NCBI RefSeq assembly: GCF_003665095.1
Contig: NZ_RCHV01000002.1
Location: 4,140,501 to 4,204,500 of the forward strand
Origin: Streptomyces sp. Z26
Lineage (GTDB): Bacteria > Actinomycetota > Actinomycetes > Streptomycetales > Streptomycetaceae
Reading direction: 5' to 3'
Length of the DNA: 64,000 bases
In this document: in pieces, positions 8,398 to 17,310 of the stretch
Numbering within the stretch: the stretch's first letter is position 1
How the letters are laid out: each line of letters starts with the position of its first letter
Position numbers and translations under genes: made by a program
The notes under the pieces: model-generated
Seen by the model: only the letters and a program-made list of their open reading frames with translations
What the model was told of the DNA's origin: nothing
Databases searched by the model: none

Positions 8398-8973
8398 ATG
8401 CGCGATGACGAGCACCCGACGGTCGGCGCTCTCGTCCAGCGCGCCGTCGAGGGCGACGCGCAAGCGACGCACGATCTCCTCGCGCACGTGCACCCGTTGG
8501 CGCTGCGGTACTGCCGTACGCGCCTGACCCGACTGCCCGGCGACGCCCGGCACTTCGTCGACGACCTCGCGCAGGAGGTGTGCCTCGCCGTCCTCTGCGC
8601 GCTCCCGCGCTACCGGGACACGGGCAAGCCGTTCGAGGCGTTCGTCGTGGCCATCGCCCAGCACAAGATCGCCGACCTCCAGCGGGCCGCCATGCGCGGT
8701 CCGGGCAGTACGGCGTTCCCGTCCGACGAGATGCCCGAGCAGCCCGACGACTCGCTCGGGCCCGAGGAGCGCGCGCTGCTGAGCAGCGACGCCGAGTGGG
8801 CCAAGAAGCTGCTCGCGAACCTGCCGGAGCACCAGCGCGAACTGGTGCTGCTGCGGGTCGCGGTCGGTCTCTCGGCCGAGGAGACCGGGCAGATGCTCGG
8901 CATGTCGCCGGGGGCCGTACGAGTCGCGCAGCACCGGGCGTTGACCAGACTGCGGGCGCTCGCCGAGCAGTGA
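8398..8973 (+). CDS. shbA: ECF-type RNA polymerase sigma factor, ShbA/SigD-like
   Basis: A 191-residue group IV sigma factor. Region 2 is at about residues 20-95 (D-D-L-A-Q-E-V-C-L-A-V, then F-V-V-A-I-A-Q-H-K-I-A-D), and region 4 at about 135-188 (L-P-E-H-Q-R-E-L-V-L-L-R, then G-M-S-P-G-A-V-R-V-A-Q-H-R-A). Its place between bldM and guaB fits ShbA, which in Streptomyces drives transcription of the principal sigma gene hrdB, and the SigD position next to guaB2 in mycobacteria. ATG at 8398 is chosen because the family N-terminus begins there; upstream sequence is not conserved in character. No anti-sigma gene is adjacent. The exact name rests on synteny and recall. Confidence 0.8.
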   Translation: MRDDEHPTVGALVQRAVEGDAQATHDLLAHVHPLALRYCRTRLTRLPGDARHFVDDLAQEVCLAVLCALPRYRDTGKPFEAFVVAIAQHKIADLQRAAMRGPGSTAFPSDEMPEQPDDSLGPEERALLSSDAEWAKKLLANLPEHQRELVLLRVAVGLSAEETGQMLGMSPGAVRVAQHRALTRLRALAEQ

Positions 8974-8993
8974 GATCCGCGCCCGCCGGGCGG

Positions 8994-9022
8994 TTCGTGC
9001 ACTGGTCACGGGCCGATAGCAT
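8994..9022 (+). promoter_or_regulatory. putative guaB promoter
   Basis: TTCGTG (8994-8999), a 17-base spacer and TAGCAT (9017-9022) lie 36 bp before the guaB start codon, giving a short leader with the AAAGG ribosome site. The match to the housekeeping consensus is moderate. Confidence 0.45.
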
Positions 9023-9057
9023 GGGCGACCAGGCCACACAAGCATTGGAAAGGTGTC

Positions 9058-10560
9058 ATGACAGACAACGTCGACGGAGTGCCCGCCAAGTTCGCCATGC
9101 TCGGGCTGACCTACGACGACGTGCTGCTCCTGCCGGGTGAGTCGAACATGGCCCCGCAGGACATCGACACCTCCTCGCTGGTCTCCCGGAACGTACGGGT
9201 CAACGTGCCGCTGCTGTCCGCCGCCATGGACAAGGTCACCGAGGCGCGGATGGCGATCGCGATGGCCCGGCAGGGCGGCGTCGGCGTCCTCCACCGGAAC
9301 CTCTCGATCGAGGACCAGGCCCTCCAGGCGGACCGCGTCAAGCGGTCCGAGTCGGGCATGGTGACCGACCCGATCACGATCAACCCGGACGCGACGCTGA
9401 GCGAGGCCGACGCGCTGTGCGGCCGGTTCCGGATCAGCGGGGTGCCGGTGACGGACGCGTCGGGCAAGCTGCTCGGCATCGTCACCAACCGCGACATGGC
9501 CTTCGAGCTGGACCGCGACCGGCAGGTCCGCGAGGTCATGACGCCGATGCCGCTGGTCACCGGCAAGGTCGGCATCTCCCGTGACGAGGCGATGGAGCTG
9601 CTGCGCCGCCACAAGATCGAGAAACTGCCGCTGGTCGACGGCGACGGCGTGATCAAGGGCCTGATCACCGTCAAGGACTTCGTGAAGGCCGAGCAGTACC
9701 CGAACGCGGCGAAGGACGCCGGGGGCCGACTCGTCGTCGGCGCCGCCGTGGGCGTCGCGGGCGACGCGTACGACCGGGCGCAGGCGCTGATCGAGGCGGG
9801 CGTCGACTTCATCGTCGTGGACACCGCGCACGGCCACTCGCGGCTCGTCGCCGACATGGTCGCGAAGATCAAGTCGAACGCGTCGGTCGACGTCGTCGGC
9901 GGCAACGTCGCCACGCGTGACGGCGCGAAGGCCCTGGTCGACGCGGGCGCCGACGGCGTCAAGGTCGGTGTCGGGCCCGGCTCCATCTGCACCACGCGCG
10001 TCGTCGCGGGCATCGGGGTGCCGCAGGTGACGGCGATCCACGAGGCGGCGCTCGCCTGCCGCGAGGCGGGTGTCCCGGTCATCGGCGACGGCGGCCTCCA
10101 GTACAGCGGCGACATCGCCAAGGCGCTGGTCGCCGGGGCCGACACGGTGATGCTCGGCAGTCTGCTGGCGGGCTGCGAGGAGTCGCCGGGCGAGCTGCTG
10201 TTCATCAACGGCAAGCAGTTCAAGTCGTACCGCGGGATGGGTTCGCTGGCGGCCATGCAGTCGCGCGGCGACAGCAAGTCGTTCTCCAAGGACCGCTACT
10301 TCCAGGAGGAGGTCGGCGCCGACGACAAGCTCATCCCCGAGGGCGTCGAGGGCCAGGTGCCCTACCGCGGGCCCCTGGGCGCGGTGGTGCACCAGCTGGT
10401 CGGCGGGCTGAAGCAGTCGATGTTCTACGTCGGCGGGCGCACCGTGCCGGAGCTGAAGGAGCACGGCCGGTTCGTGCGGATCACCTCCGCGGGCCTCAAG
10501 GAGAGCCACCCGCACGACATCCAGATGACGACCGAGGCCCCGAACTACTCGCGCCGCTGA
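9058..10560 (+). CDS. guaB: IMP dehydrogenase
   Basis: A 500-residue enzyme converting IMP to XMP with NAD+, the first committed step to GMP. The (beta/alpha)8 barrel is interrupted at about residues 95-215 by a CBS pair. The catalytic loop reads G-S-I-C-T-T-R with the nucleophile Cys311, and the mobile flap region has R-G-M-G-S-L-A-A-M and later E-G-V-E-G-Q-V-P-Y-R-G, all as expected for a bacterial IMPDH. ATG at 9058 follows GGAAAGG. A perfect hairpin lies between it and the downstream paralogue guaB3. Nothing unusual is seen in its active site. Confidence 0.98.
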   Translation: MTDNVDGVPAKFAMLGLTYDDVLLLPGESNMAPQDIDTSSLVSRNVRVNVPLLSAAMDKVTEARMAIAMARQGGVGVLHRNLSIEDQALQADRVKRSESGMVTDPITINPDATLSEADALCGRFRISGVPVTDASGKLLGIVTNRDMAFELDRDRQVREVMTPMPLVTGKVGISRDEAMELLRRHKIEKLPLVDGDGVIKGLITVKDFVKAEQYPNAAKDAGGRLVVGAAVGVAGDAYDRAQALIEAGVDFIVVDTAHGHSRLVADMVAKIKSNASVDVVGGNVATRDGAKALVDAGADGVKVGVGPGSICTTRVVAGIGVPQVTAIHEAALACREAGVPVIGDGGLQYSGDIAKALVAGADTVMLGSLLAGCEESPGELLFINGKQFKSYRGMGSLAAMQSRGDSKSFSKDRYFQEEVGADDKLIPEGVEGQVPYRGPLGAVVHQLVGGLKQSMFYVGGRTVPELKEHGRFVRITSAGLKESHPHDIQMTTEAPNYSRR

Positions 10561-10595
10561 CCCGGCCACCGACCCCGCCGCCGCCACCCGCCCGC

Positions 10596-10627
10596 CCACG
10601 GCGCGGCGGGCGGCCGCCGCGCCGTGG
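10596..10627 (+). terminator. terminator of guaB
   Basis: Perfect 14-bp stem (10596-10609 with 10614-10627) with a GCGG loop, 36 bp after the guaB stop. Confidence 0.8.
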
Positions 10628-10678
10628 ACGCCGTCAGCGATACTGGACGGCGCAACCGTACGAGAAGGGCCCACATTC

Positions 10679-11791
10679 GTGACTGAGATCGAGATCGGGC
10701 GCGGCAAGCGCGGCCGCAAGGCGTACGCCTTCGACGACATCGCCGTCGTGCCGAGCCGGCGCACCCGTGACCCGAAGGAGGTCTCGATCGCCTGGCAGAT
10801 CGACGCCTACCGCTTCGAACTGCCTTTCCTCGCCGCCCCCATGGACTCGGTCGTCTCCCCGCAGACGGCCATCCGCATCGGGCAGCTCGGCGGCCTGGGC
10901 GTGCTCAACCTCGAAGGTCTGTGGACGCGGTACGAGGACCCGGAGCCGGTGCTCGCGGAGATCGCGGAGCTGGACGGCGCCACCGCGAACCGCCGCATGC
11001 AGCAGATCTACGAGGAGCCGATCAAGGAGGAGCTGATCGGCCAGCGGATCAAGGAGGTGCGCGACTCGGGCGTGGTGACGGCCGCCGCGCTGTCGCCGCA
11101 GCGCACCGCGCAGTTCTCCAAGGCGGTCGTGGACGCGGGCGTCGACCTCTTCGTCATCCGCGGCACGACGGTCTCCGCCGAGCACGTGTCGTCGGCGGCG
11201 GAGCCGCTGAACCTGAAGCAGTTCATCTACGAGCTGGACGTGCCCGTGATCGTCGGCGGCTGCGCCACGTACACGGCCGCGCTGCACCTGATGCGGACCG
11301 GCGCCGCGGGCGTCCTGGTCGGCTTCGGCGGCGGCGCCGCGCACACCACCCGGAACGTGCTGGGCATCCAGGTGCCGATGGCGACCGCCGTCGCGGACGT
11401 GGCCGGTGCCCGCCGGGACTACCTGGACGAGTCCGGCGGCCGGTACGTGCACGTCATCGCGGACGGCGGCGTCGGCTGGTCCGGCGACCTGCCGAAGGCC
11501 ATCGCCTGCGGCGCGGACGCCGTGATGATGGGCTCGCCGCTGGCCCGCGCCACGGACGCCCCCGGCCGTGGCCACCACTGGGGCATGGAGGCCGTCCACG
11601 AGGACGTGCCGCGCGGGAAGCGCATGGACCTGGGCGCGGTCGGCACGACGGAGGAGGTCCTCCTCGGCCCGTCGCACACGCCGGACGGTTCGATGAACTT
11701 CTTCGGGGCGCTGCGCCGGGCGATGGCCACGACGGGGTACTCCGACCTGAAGGAGTTCCAGCGCGTCGAGGTCATGGTGGCCCGCCCGTAG
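10679..11791 (+). CDS. guaB3: GuaB3-family IMP dehydrogenase-related protein
   Basis: A 370-residue paralogue of GuaB with the barrel (F-D-D-I-A-V-V-P-S-R near the N-terminus, F-L-A-A-P-M-D-S-V-V, A-D-G-G-V-G-W-S-G-D, M-M-G-S-P-L-A-R-A) but no CBS insert. The loop that carries the catalytic Cys in IMPDH reads F-G-G-G-A-A-H-T-T-R, so the usual Cys is absent there; Cys residues are present elsewhere (V-G-G-C-A-T-Y). Actinobacteria carry this paralogue next to guaB. GMP reductase-like activity has been reported for some GuaB3 proteins; for this one it is inference. The start is GTG at 10679. A GATACT -10-like box (10639-10644) lies upstream, so it may be transcribed separately from guaB. Confidence 0.92.
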   Translation: MTEIEIGRGKRGRKAYAFDDIAVVPSRRTRDPKEVSIAWQIDAYRFELPFLAAPMDSVVSPQTAIRIGQLGGLGVLNLEGLWTRYEDPEPVLAEIAELDGATANRRMQQIYEEPIKEELIGQRIKEVRDSGVVTAAALSPQRTAQFSKAVVDAGVDLFVIRGTTVSAEHVSSAAEPLNLKQFIYELDVPVIVGGCATYTAALHLMRTGAAGVLVGFGGGAAHTTRNVLGIQVPMATAVADVAGARRDYLDESGGRYVHVIADGGVGWSGDLPKAIACGADAVMMGSPLARATDAPGRGHHWGMEAVHEDVPRGKRMDLGAVGTTEEVLLGPSHTPDGSMNFFGALRRAMATTGYSDLKEFQRVEVMVARP

Positions 11792-11822
11792 CCGTAGCGA
11801 GCCGCAGCCCGTACGCACCACC

Positions 11823-11854
11823 CGCCGCCCACCGGTCACAGCCGGTGGGCGGCG
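11823..11854. terminator. bidirectional terminator between guaB3 and the dehydrogenase gene
   Basis: Perfect 13-bp stem (11823-11835 with 11842-11854) and 6-base loop between two convergent genes; the right arm overlaps the last codons of the minus-strand gene. Confidence 0.75.
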
Positions 11855-13110
11855 CCCGTCGGGCTCGCGCCGCGCGTGTCCAGCAGCAGCTGGGCCTTGG
11901 CGGCGAGCCCCTGGAGGTCGTACGTGCGGTGGTGCTGGAGCAGCACCGTCAGGTCGGCCTCCGCCGCCGCCTCGTACAGCCCCTCCGCCCGCGGCACCGG
12001 CCGCCCGCCCGCGCTCCAGCGCTGCACGTACGGGTCGTGGAAGCTGAGCTGCGCGCCCAGGTCCCGCAGCCGGGTGGCGATCTCGCCCGCGGGTGAGCCC
12101 TCCTGGTCGGCGAGGTCGGCCTTGTACGTGACGCCGAGCAGCAGGACGCGGGCGCCGCGCGCCGACTTGCCGTGCTCGTTGAGGAGGGCGGCGGCGCGCT
12201 GCGAGACGTAGCGCGGCATGCGGGTGTTGACCTGCCGGGCCAGCTCGACCATGCGCAGCGGGTAGCCCAGGGCGCGGCTCGGGTACGACAGGTGGTTCGG
12301 GTCGACGGGCACGCTGTGGCCGCCGACGCCGGGCCCCGGCCGGAACGCCTGGAAGCCGAACGGCTTCGTCTCCGCGCACCGGATCACGTCCCACACGTCG
12401 ACGCCGATGTCGTGGCAGAAGACGGCCATCTCGTTGACGAGGGCGATGTTGACCTGCCGGTAGTTGACCTCCAGCAGCTGCGCCGTCTCCGCCTCGCGCG
12501 GCCCGCGCGCGCGGACGACCTTCTCCGTGAACCGGCCGTAGAACGCCGCCGCCGCCTCCGTGCAGGCGGGGGTGAGGCCGCCGATGACGCGCGGCACGTT
12601 CGCGTAGCCGTACGCGCGGCTGCCGGGGTCGAGGCGGCTGGGCGCGTACGCCAGGTGGAAGTCGCGGCCCGCGCGCAGCCCGGAGCCGTCCTCCAGGACG
12701 GTACGGACGAACTCCTCGGTGCTGCCCGGGTACACGGTCGACTCCAGGACCACGGTCGTCCGCGGCCGCAGCACCGCCGCGAGCGTGTGCGCGGCGTCCC
12801 GCACCGGGCCCAGGTCGAGGGCGCCGTCGGCGCGGAGCGGGGTGTCGACGCAGATCACCGCCGTACGGGCGCCGCCCAGCTGCGTCGGGTCGGCGGTCGC
12901 GCGGAAGCCGCACGCCAGCAGGCGGCGCAGCTCGGCGGCGGAGAGGGAGCCGTCGGCCGGGGGGCGGCCCGCGTTCAGCTCGCCTACGGTGCCGGGGCGC
13001 GGGTCGTGGCCGACGGTACGGATGCCGGCGGCGGTGGCGGCCTGCGCCAGCGGGAGACCCGAATGGCCCAGTCCGATGACGGTGAGGTCTGCGCGCATGA
13101 GGGCTGACAT
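11836..13110 (-). CDS. nucleotide-sugar dehydrogenase (WecC/TviB-like) with Ser at the catalytic Cys position
   Basis: A 424-residue UDP-glucose/GDP-mannose dehydrogenase family protein. It has the N-terminal Rossmann motif V-I-G-L-G-H-S-G-L-P-L-A, the D-T-P segment (C-V-D-T-P-L), E-S-T-V-Y-P-G-S-T, the central helix with N-Y-R-Q-V-N-I-A-L-V-N-E, and the C-terminal UDP-binding domain with L-L-G-V-T-Y-K-A-D. Such enzymes oxidise the C6 alcohol of a UDP-sugar to an acid through a Cys thiohemiacetal. Here the loop reads G-V-G-G-H-S-V-P-V-D-P; residue 266, expected to be Cys (H-C-I-P-V-D-P), is Ser encoded AGC. The protein may therefore be slow, have another activity, or be inactive. The start may be ATG 13110 or ATG 13098; a GGGAAGGG lies before both. 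Confidence 0.85.
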   Translation of the reverse strand: MSALMRADLTVIGLGHSGLPLAQAATAAGIRTVGHDPRPGTVGELNAGRPPADGSLSAAELRRLLACGFRATADPTQLGGARTAVICVDTPLRADGALDLGPVRDAAHTLAAVLRPRTTVVLESTVYPGSTEEFVRTVLEDGSGLRAGRDFHLAYAPSRLDPGSRAYGYANVPRVIGGLTPACTEAAAAFYGRFTEKVVRARGPREAETAQLLEVNYRQVNIALVNEMAVFCHDIGVDVWDVIRCAETKPFGFQAFRPGPGVGGHSVPVDPNHLSYPSRALGYPLRMVELARQVNTRMPRYVSQRAAALLNEHGKSARGARVLLLGVTYKADLADQEGSPAGEIATRLRDLGAQLSFHDPYVQRWSAGGRPVPRAEGLYEAAAEADLTVLLQHHRTYDLQGLAAKAQLLLDTRGASPTGAAHRL

Positions 13111-13348
13111 CCCTTCCCCGGGGAACGCGGTGGACGCCGGACAGCACGGCCCGTACGGCGTGGGGCGCCGGAGGGTGAGTGGCGGCGTACGTGCTGTCAG
13201 GTTAAGGGCCTATATGACAGATATGCGGTATTGCCCCGCGCTGCCGTGCCCCCCGCTCGGCCAAAGCGGGGGACATGCGGGACCATCGACGGGGGGACGC
13301 AGCGTCAGGTGGCCCGCGTAACCGCCCCTACCGACCAAGGAGGCAACG

Positions 13349-15055
13349 GTGAGGACAGCGACACTGGGACCGGAGCAGCGCGCGGAGGCGCTGGCACGGA
13401 TGGCCGAGCGCGAACTGGACGTGCTCGTCATCGGCGCCGGGGTCGTCGGCGCGGGCGCCGCGCTCGACGCGGCGACCCGTGGGCTCTCCACGGGTCTCGT
13501 CGAGTCACGGGACTGGGCGTCCGGCACGTCCAGCCGGTCCAGCAAGCTGATCCACGGCGGACTGCGCTATCTGGAGATGCTGGACTTCGCGCTCGTACGG
13601 GAGGCGCTGAAGGAGCGCGGACTGCTGCTGGAGCGGCTCGCCCCGCACCTGGTGAAGCCGGTGCCGTTCCTCTACCCGCTCCAGCACAAGGGCTGGGAGC
13701 GCTTCTACGCCGGTTCCGGCGTCGCCCTCTACGACGCGATGTCGCTCTCCTCCGGGCACGGCCGCGGCCTGCCCGGCCACCGCCATCTCACGCGCCGCGG
13801 CGCGCTGCGGGCCGCGCCCTGCCTGAAGAAGGACGCGCTCGTCGGCGCCCTCCAGTACTACGACGCGCAGATGGACGACGCCCGCTACGTCGCCACCCTC
13901 GTCCGTACGGCCTCCGCCTACGGCGCGCACACCGCGAACCGCGCGCGCGTCGTCGGCTTCCTGCGCGAGGGCGAGCGCGTGGTGGGTGCCCGGGTGGAGG
14001 ACCTGGAGCTGGGCGGCGAGTTCGAGGTGCGCGCCCGGCAGGTGGTGAACGCCACGGGCGTGTGGACGGACGACACGCAGCAACTGATCGCGGAGCGCGG
14101 CCAGTTCCACGTACGGGCGTCGAAGGGCATCCACCTCGTCGTACCGAAGGACCGGATCAGCTCCACCACCGGGCTGATCCTCCGTACGGAGAAGAGCGTG
14201 CTGTTCGTCATCCCCTGGGGGCGGCACTGGATCGTCGGCACCACCGACACCGACTGGGACCTGGACAAGGCGCACCCCGCCGCGTCCAGCGCGGACATCG
14301 ACTACCTCCTGGAGCACGTCAACTCCGTGCTGTCCGTCCCGCTCACCCGGGACGACGTCGAGGGTGTCTACGCCGGTCTGCGACCGCTCCTCAAGGGCGA
14401 GTCGGAGGCCACCAGCAAGCTGTCGCGCGAGCACACCGTCGCCCACCCGGTGCCGGGGATGGTGGTCGTCGCGGGCGGCAAGTACACGACGTACCGCGTG
14501 ATGGCGAAGGACGCCGTCGACGAGGCCGTGCGCGGCCTCGACCACCGGGTGGCCGAGTGCTGCACCGAGGAGGTGCCGCTCGCGGGCGCCGAGGGCTACG
14601 CCGCGCTGTGGAACGCGCGGGCGCGCATCGCCGCCCGTACGGGCCTGCACGTCGTACGGGTGGAGCACCTGCTCAACCGCTACGGCTCCCTCGTCGACGA
14701 GGTGCTGGACCTGATCGCCGCCGACCCGAAGCTGGGGGAGCCGCTGCCCGCCGCCGACGACTACCTGAAGGCGGAGATCGTGTACGCCTGTACGCACGAG
14801 GGCGCACGCCATCTGGACGACGTGCTGACCCGGCGTACGCGCATCTCCATCGAGACGTTCGACAGGGGGTCGCGCAGCGCCCGCGAGTGCGCCGAGCTGA
14901 TGGCCGGGGTGCTCGACTGGGACGAGGACCAGGTCAAGCGCGAGGTCGAGCACTACCAGAAGCGTGTCGAGGCCGAACGGGAGTCGCAGCGCCAGCCCGA
15001 CGACCTGACGGCGGACGCGGCGCGGCTGGGCGCGCCGGACATCGTGCCGCTGTAG
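13349..15055 (+). CDS. glpD: aerobic glycerol-3-phosphate dehydrogenase
   Basis: A 568-residue FAD flavoprotein that oxidises sn-glycerol 3-phosphate to dihydroxyacetone phosphate at the membrane and passes electrons to quinone. Residues 24-52 hold the FAD-binding V-L-V-I-G-A-G-V-V-G-A-G, followed by S-S-K-L-I-H-G-G-L-R-Y-L typical of GlpD. Later marks are W-G-R-H-W-I-V-G-T-T-D-T, G-G-K-Y-T-T-Y-R and a DAO C-terminal domain. GTG at 13349 is preceded by a near-ideal AAGGAGG. It stands alone, divergent from the sugar dehydrogenase gene; the 238-bp gap contains an AT-rich patch around 13200-13230 that likely holds promoters. Confidence 0.97.
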   Translation: MRTATLGPEQRAEALARMAERELDVLVIGAGVVGAGAALDAATRGLSTGLVESRDWASGTSSRSSKLIHGGLRYLEMLDFALVREALKERGLLLERLAPHLVKPVPFLYPLQHKGWERFYAGSGVALYDAMSLSSGHGRGLPGHRHLTRRGALRAAPCLKKDALVGALQYYDAQMDDARYVATLVRTASAYGAHTANRARVVGFLREGERVVGARVEDLELGGEFEVRARQVVNATGVWTDDTQQLIAERGQFHVRASKGIHLVVPKDRISSTTGLILRTEKSVLFVIPWGRHWIVGTTDTDWDLDKAHPAASSADIDYLLEHVNSVLSVPLTRDDVEGVYAGLRPLLKGESEATSKLSREHTVAHPVPGMVVVAGGKYTTYRVMAKDAVDEAVRGLDHRVAECCTEEVPLAGAEGYAALWNARARIAARTGLHVVRVEHLLNRYGSLVDEVLDLIAADPKLGEPLPAADDYLKAEIVYACTHEGARHLDDVLTRRTRISIETFDRGSRSARECAELMAGVLDWDEDQVKREVEHYQKRVEAERESQRQPDDLTADAARLGAPDIVPL

Positions 15056-15191
15056 GCGCGTTGACGGGGCGCGCCGCGAAGTCCGCCCGTGGCGGCGGCG
15101 GTTGCGCCCCGATACACGCCACCCCCGGCGAGTAGGACACAATGAAGGCTCTGCCGGGGGCTCGGCTGCTTGAGGGGACGCAAGGGGATTC

Positions 15192-16976
15192 ATGGGCCAG
15201 GACGTTGACGAGGGCCGGCTGGTAGGCGGCCGCTACCGGCTCGAAGGTGTGCTGGGGCGCGGGGGCATGGGCACCGTGTGGAGCGGCCAGGACGAGACCC
15301 TGGGCCGCAGGGTCGCGGTGAAGGAGCTGCGCTTCCCGTCGAGCATCGACGACGAGGAGAAGCAGCGGCTGATCACCCGCACGCTGCGCGAGGCGAAGGC
15401 GATCGCCCGTATCCGCAGCGGCAGCGCCATCGTCGTCTACGACGTGGTGAACGAGGACGACCGTCCGTGGATCGTCATGGAACTGGTCGAGGGCCGCTCG
15501 CTCGCGGACCGCATCCGCAAGGAGGGGCCGCTGACGCCGCAGCGCGTCGCGCAGATCGGCCTCGCCGTTCTCGACGTGCTGCGTTCCGCGCACCTGGAGG
15601 GCATCGTCCACCGCGACGTGAAGCCGTCCAACGTGCTGCTGGAGGAGGCCACCGGCCGGGTCGTCCTCACGGACTTCGGTATCGCCAAGGTCGCCGGTGA
15701 CCCCTCCATCACCTCGACCGGCATGCTCGTCGGCGCGCCCTCGTACATCTCCCCGGAGCGCGCCCGCGGCACCCCGCCCGGCCCGCCCGCGGACATGTGG
15801 TCGCTGGGCGGCCTGCTGTACGCGGCGGTGGAGGGGCGGCCCCCGTACGACAAGGGGTCCGCGATCTCCACGCTGACGGCCGTGATGACCGAGCCGGTGC
15901 CGCCGCCGTCGGGCGCGGGTCCGCTGACGGACGTCATCCTCGGGCTGTTGGAGAAGGACCCGGACAAGCGGCTGGACGTCACCGCGGCGCACGCGCTGCT
16001 GGAGCAGGCCGCGGCGCTGGACGAGCACGCGCCGCCGTCCGGACCGGCCCCGGCGCCCGGCTCGGGCGAGACCTCCGACCCGCGCCTCCCGGTCCGTACG
16101 GCGAGCGGGCTGCCGCCCATACCGTCGTTGAGCCCGCAGGGCGGCACGGGCAACGGGCCCGGGTCCTGGCCCGCGGCGTCCCCGGCGGGCGCCGGGATGA
16201 ACTCGCGGCTGACGATGGTGGTCGTCGGCGTGGTGGTCGTACTCCTCGTGCTCCTCGGCGTGTTCGTGGCCAACTCGATGGGCGACGACGGGGACGGCGA
16301 CGGCAAGAAGTCCGAGGGCTCCGGCCAGACCGACGGCGGAGACAAGTCCGGGCGGGACGAGGGGTCGGGCAAGGACGACCAGCCCGGCTCCGACGCGGAG
16401 CCGAACACCGGCGGTCGCGGCGACGACCTCGACGACGCGGACAAGGGCGGCGACAAGGGCACGGACGACGGCGCCGACCAGGACGGGGGCGGCGGCGACG
16501 GGAAGCAGGACGGCACGCTGCCCGCGGGCTACGGCGACGTGGTGGACGAGCGCTTCCACTTCTCGATGGCGATGCCGGACGACTTCCAGCGCACCGGTAC
16601 GGCCGGGGAGAACTCCGGCGCCAAGTACGGCCTGCCCGGCGGCGGTTACCCGAGGCTCCAGGTCGACCACTCCGGCAGCCCGGCCGCGGACGCCGAGGCG
16701 GCCTGGCGGAAGCTGGAGCCCTCGGTCCGCAAGAGCAGCGTCGGCTACCAACAGATCGAGCTGAAGTCCGTGTCGTGGCGCGACTATCCGACCGTCGCGG
16801 ACTGGCAGTTCCAGCGGATCGAGGGCGCCGAGCAGGTTCGGGTGCTCAACCGCGGTTTCCGGGTGGACGACGAGCGCGGCTACGCGATCATGGTCACCTG
16901 CAAGACCGACGAGTGGACGGGCGAGAAGTGCCGGACGCTGCGGGACACGGCGTTAGCGACGTTCCAGCCGCGCTGA
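15192..16976 (+). CDS. membrane-bound serine/threonine protein kinase (PASTA-less)
   Basis: A 594-residue Hanks-type kinase. Kinase domain residues about 12-275: glycine loop G-R-G-G-M-G-T-V-W (22-30), Lys44 in V-A-V-K-E-L, H-R-D-V-K-P-S-N (140-147), D-F-G (161-163), S-P-E-R-A after the activation segment. All catalytic residues are intact. A Pro/Ala juxtamembrane stretch leads to one transmembrane helix (about 341-362), then an acidic Gly/Asp/Lys linker and an extracellular domain (about 450-594) with F-S-M-A-M-P-D-D-F. That domain resembles the C-terminus of the large pseudokinase encoded next. ATG at 15192 has AAGGGG upstream. It probably senses an envelope signal; targets are unknown. Confidence 0.95.
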   Translation: MGQDVDEGRLVGGRYRLEGVLGRGGMGTVWSGQDETLGRRVAVKELRFPSSIDDEEKQRLITRTLREAKAIARIRSGSAIVVYDVVNEDDRPWIVMELVEGRSLADRIRKEGPLTPQRVAQIGLAVLDVLRSAHLEGIVHRDVKPSNVLLEEATGRVVLTDFGIAKVAGDPSITSTGMLVGAPSYISPERARGTPPGPPADMWSLGGLLYAAVEGRPPYDKGSAISTLTAVMTEPVPPPSGAGPLTDVILGLLEKDPDKRLDVTAAHALLEQAAALDEHAPPSGPAPAPGSGETSDPRLPVRTASGLPPIPSLSPQGGTGNGPGSWPAASPAGAGMNSRLTMVVVGVVVVLLVLLGVFVANSMGDDGDGDGKKSEGSGQTDGGDKSGRDEGSGKDDQPGSDAEPNTGGRGDDLDDADKGGDKGTDDGADQDGGGGDGKQDGTLPAGYGDVVDERFHFSMAMPDDFQRTGTAGENSGAKYGLPGGGYPRLQVDHSGSPAADAEAAWRKLEPSVRKSSVGYQQIELKSVSWRDYPTVADWQFQRIEGAEQVRVLNRGFRVDDERGYAIMVTCKTDEWTGEKCRTLRDTALATFQPR

Positions 16977-16991
16977 CGGCGTCGACGGGGT

Positions 16992-17025
16992 GACCCCGGG
17001 CTCCGGTTCTCCGGGGTCCGGGGTC
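16992..17025 (+). terminator. terminator after the kinase gene
   Basis: A 15-bp stem with two G-T pairs (16992-17006 with 17011-17025) and a TTCT loop, 15 bp after the stop. The rest of the gap to 17310 has no gene and must carry the promoter of the pseudokinase gene. Confidence 0.8.
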
Positions 17026-17310
17026 CGTCCGTGACGGTACGGCGCGGCGCGGGCCGTACGCCGACTCCCGCGCTCCGCCGGGCCGTTGGCGCGCGGCGCC
17101 CGTACGCTCCGCGCGGCACCGCCCGTTCCCGAGGTGTCGCGGGCGGCCCGCCGGGGAAAGGGCCGTCCGGACGGATGGGACTTAAGGGCGGCGTGGTGCC
17201 GCTTCGGCACGTATCGTGAAAGTCCGCGGACCGTACGCATCCGTAACGAGGCGGATCGGGACCGTTTTTGAGGGGCTGCCCGCGGATCGCGGGGACGTGG
17301 GGGAGGCGTC

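Noticed and set aside
8338..10764. An 808-codon minus-strand open frame opposite the sigma factor and guaB
   Set aside because: Antisense shadow of guaB; composition is Arg/Asp/Val-rich with no domain.
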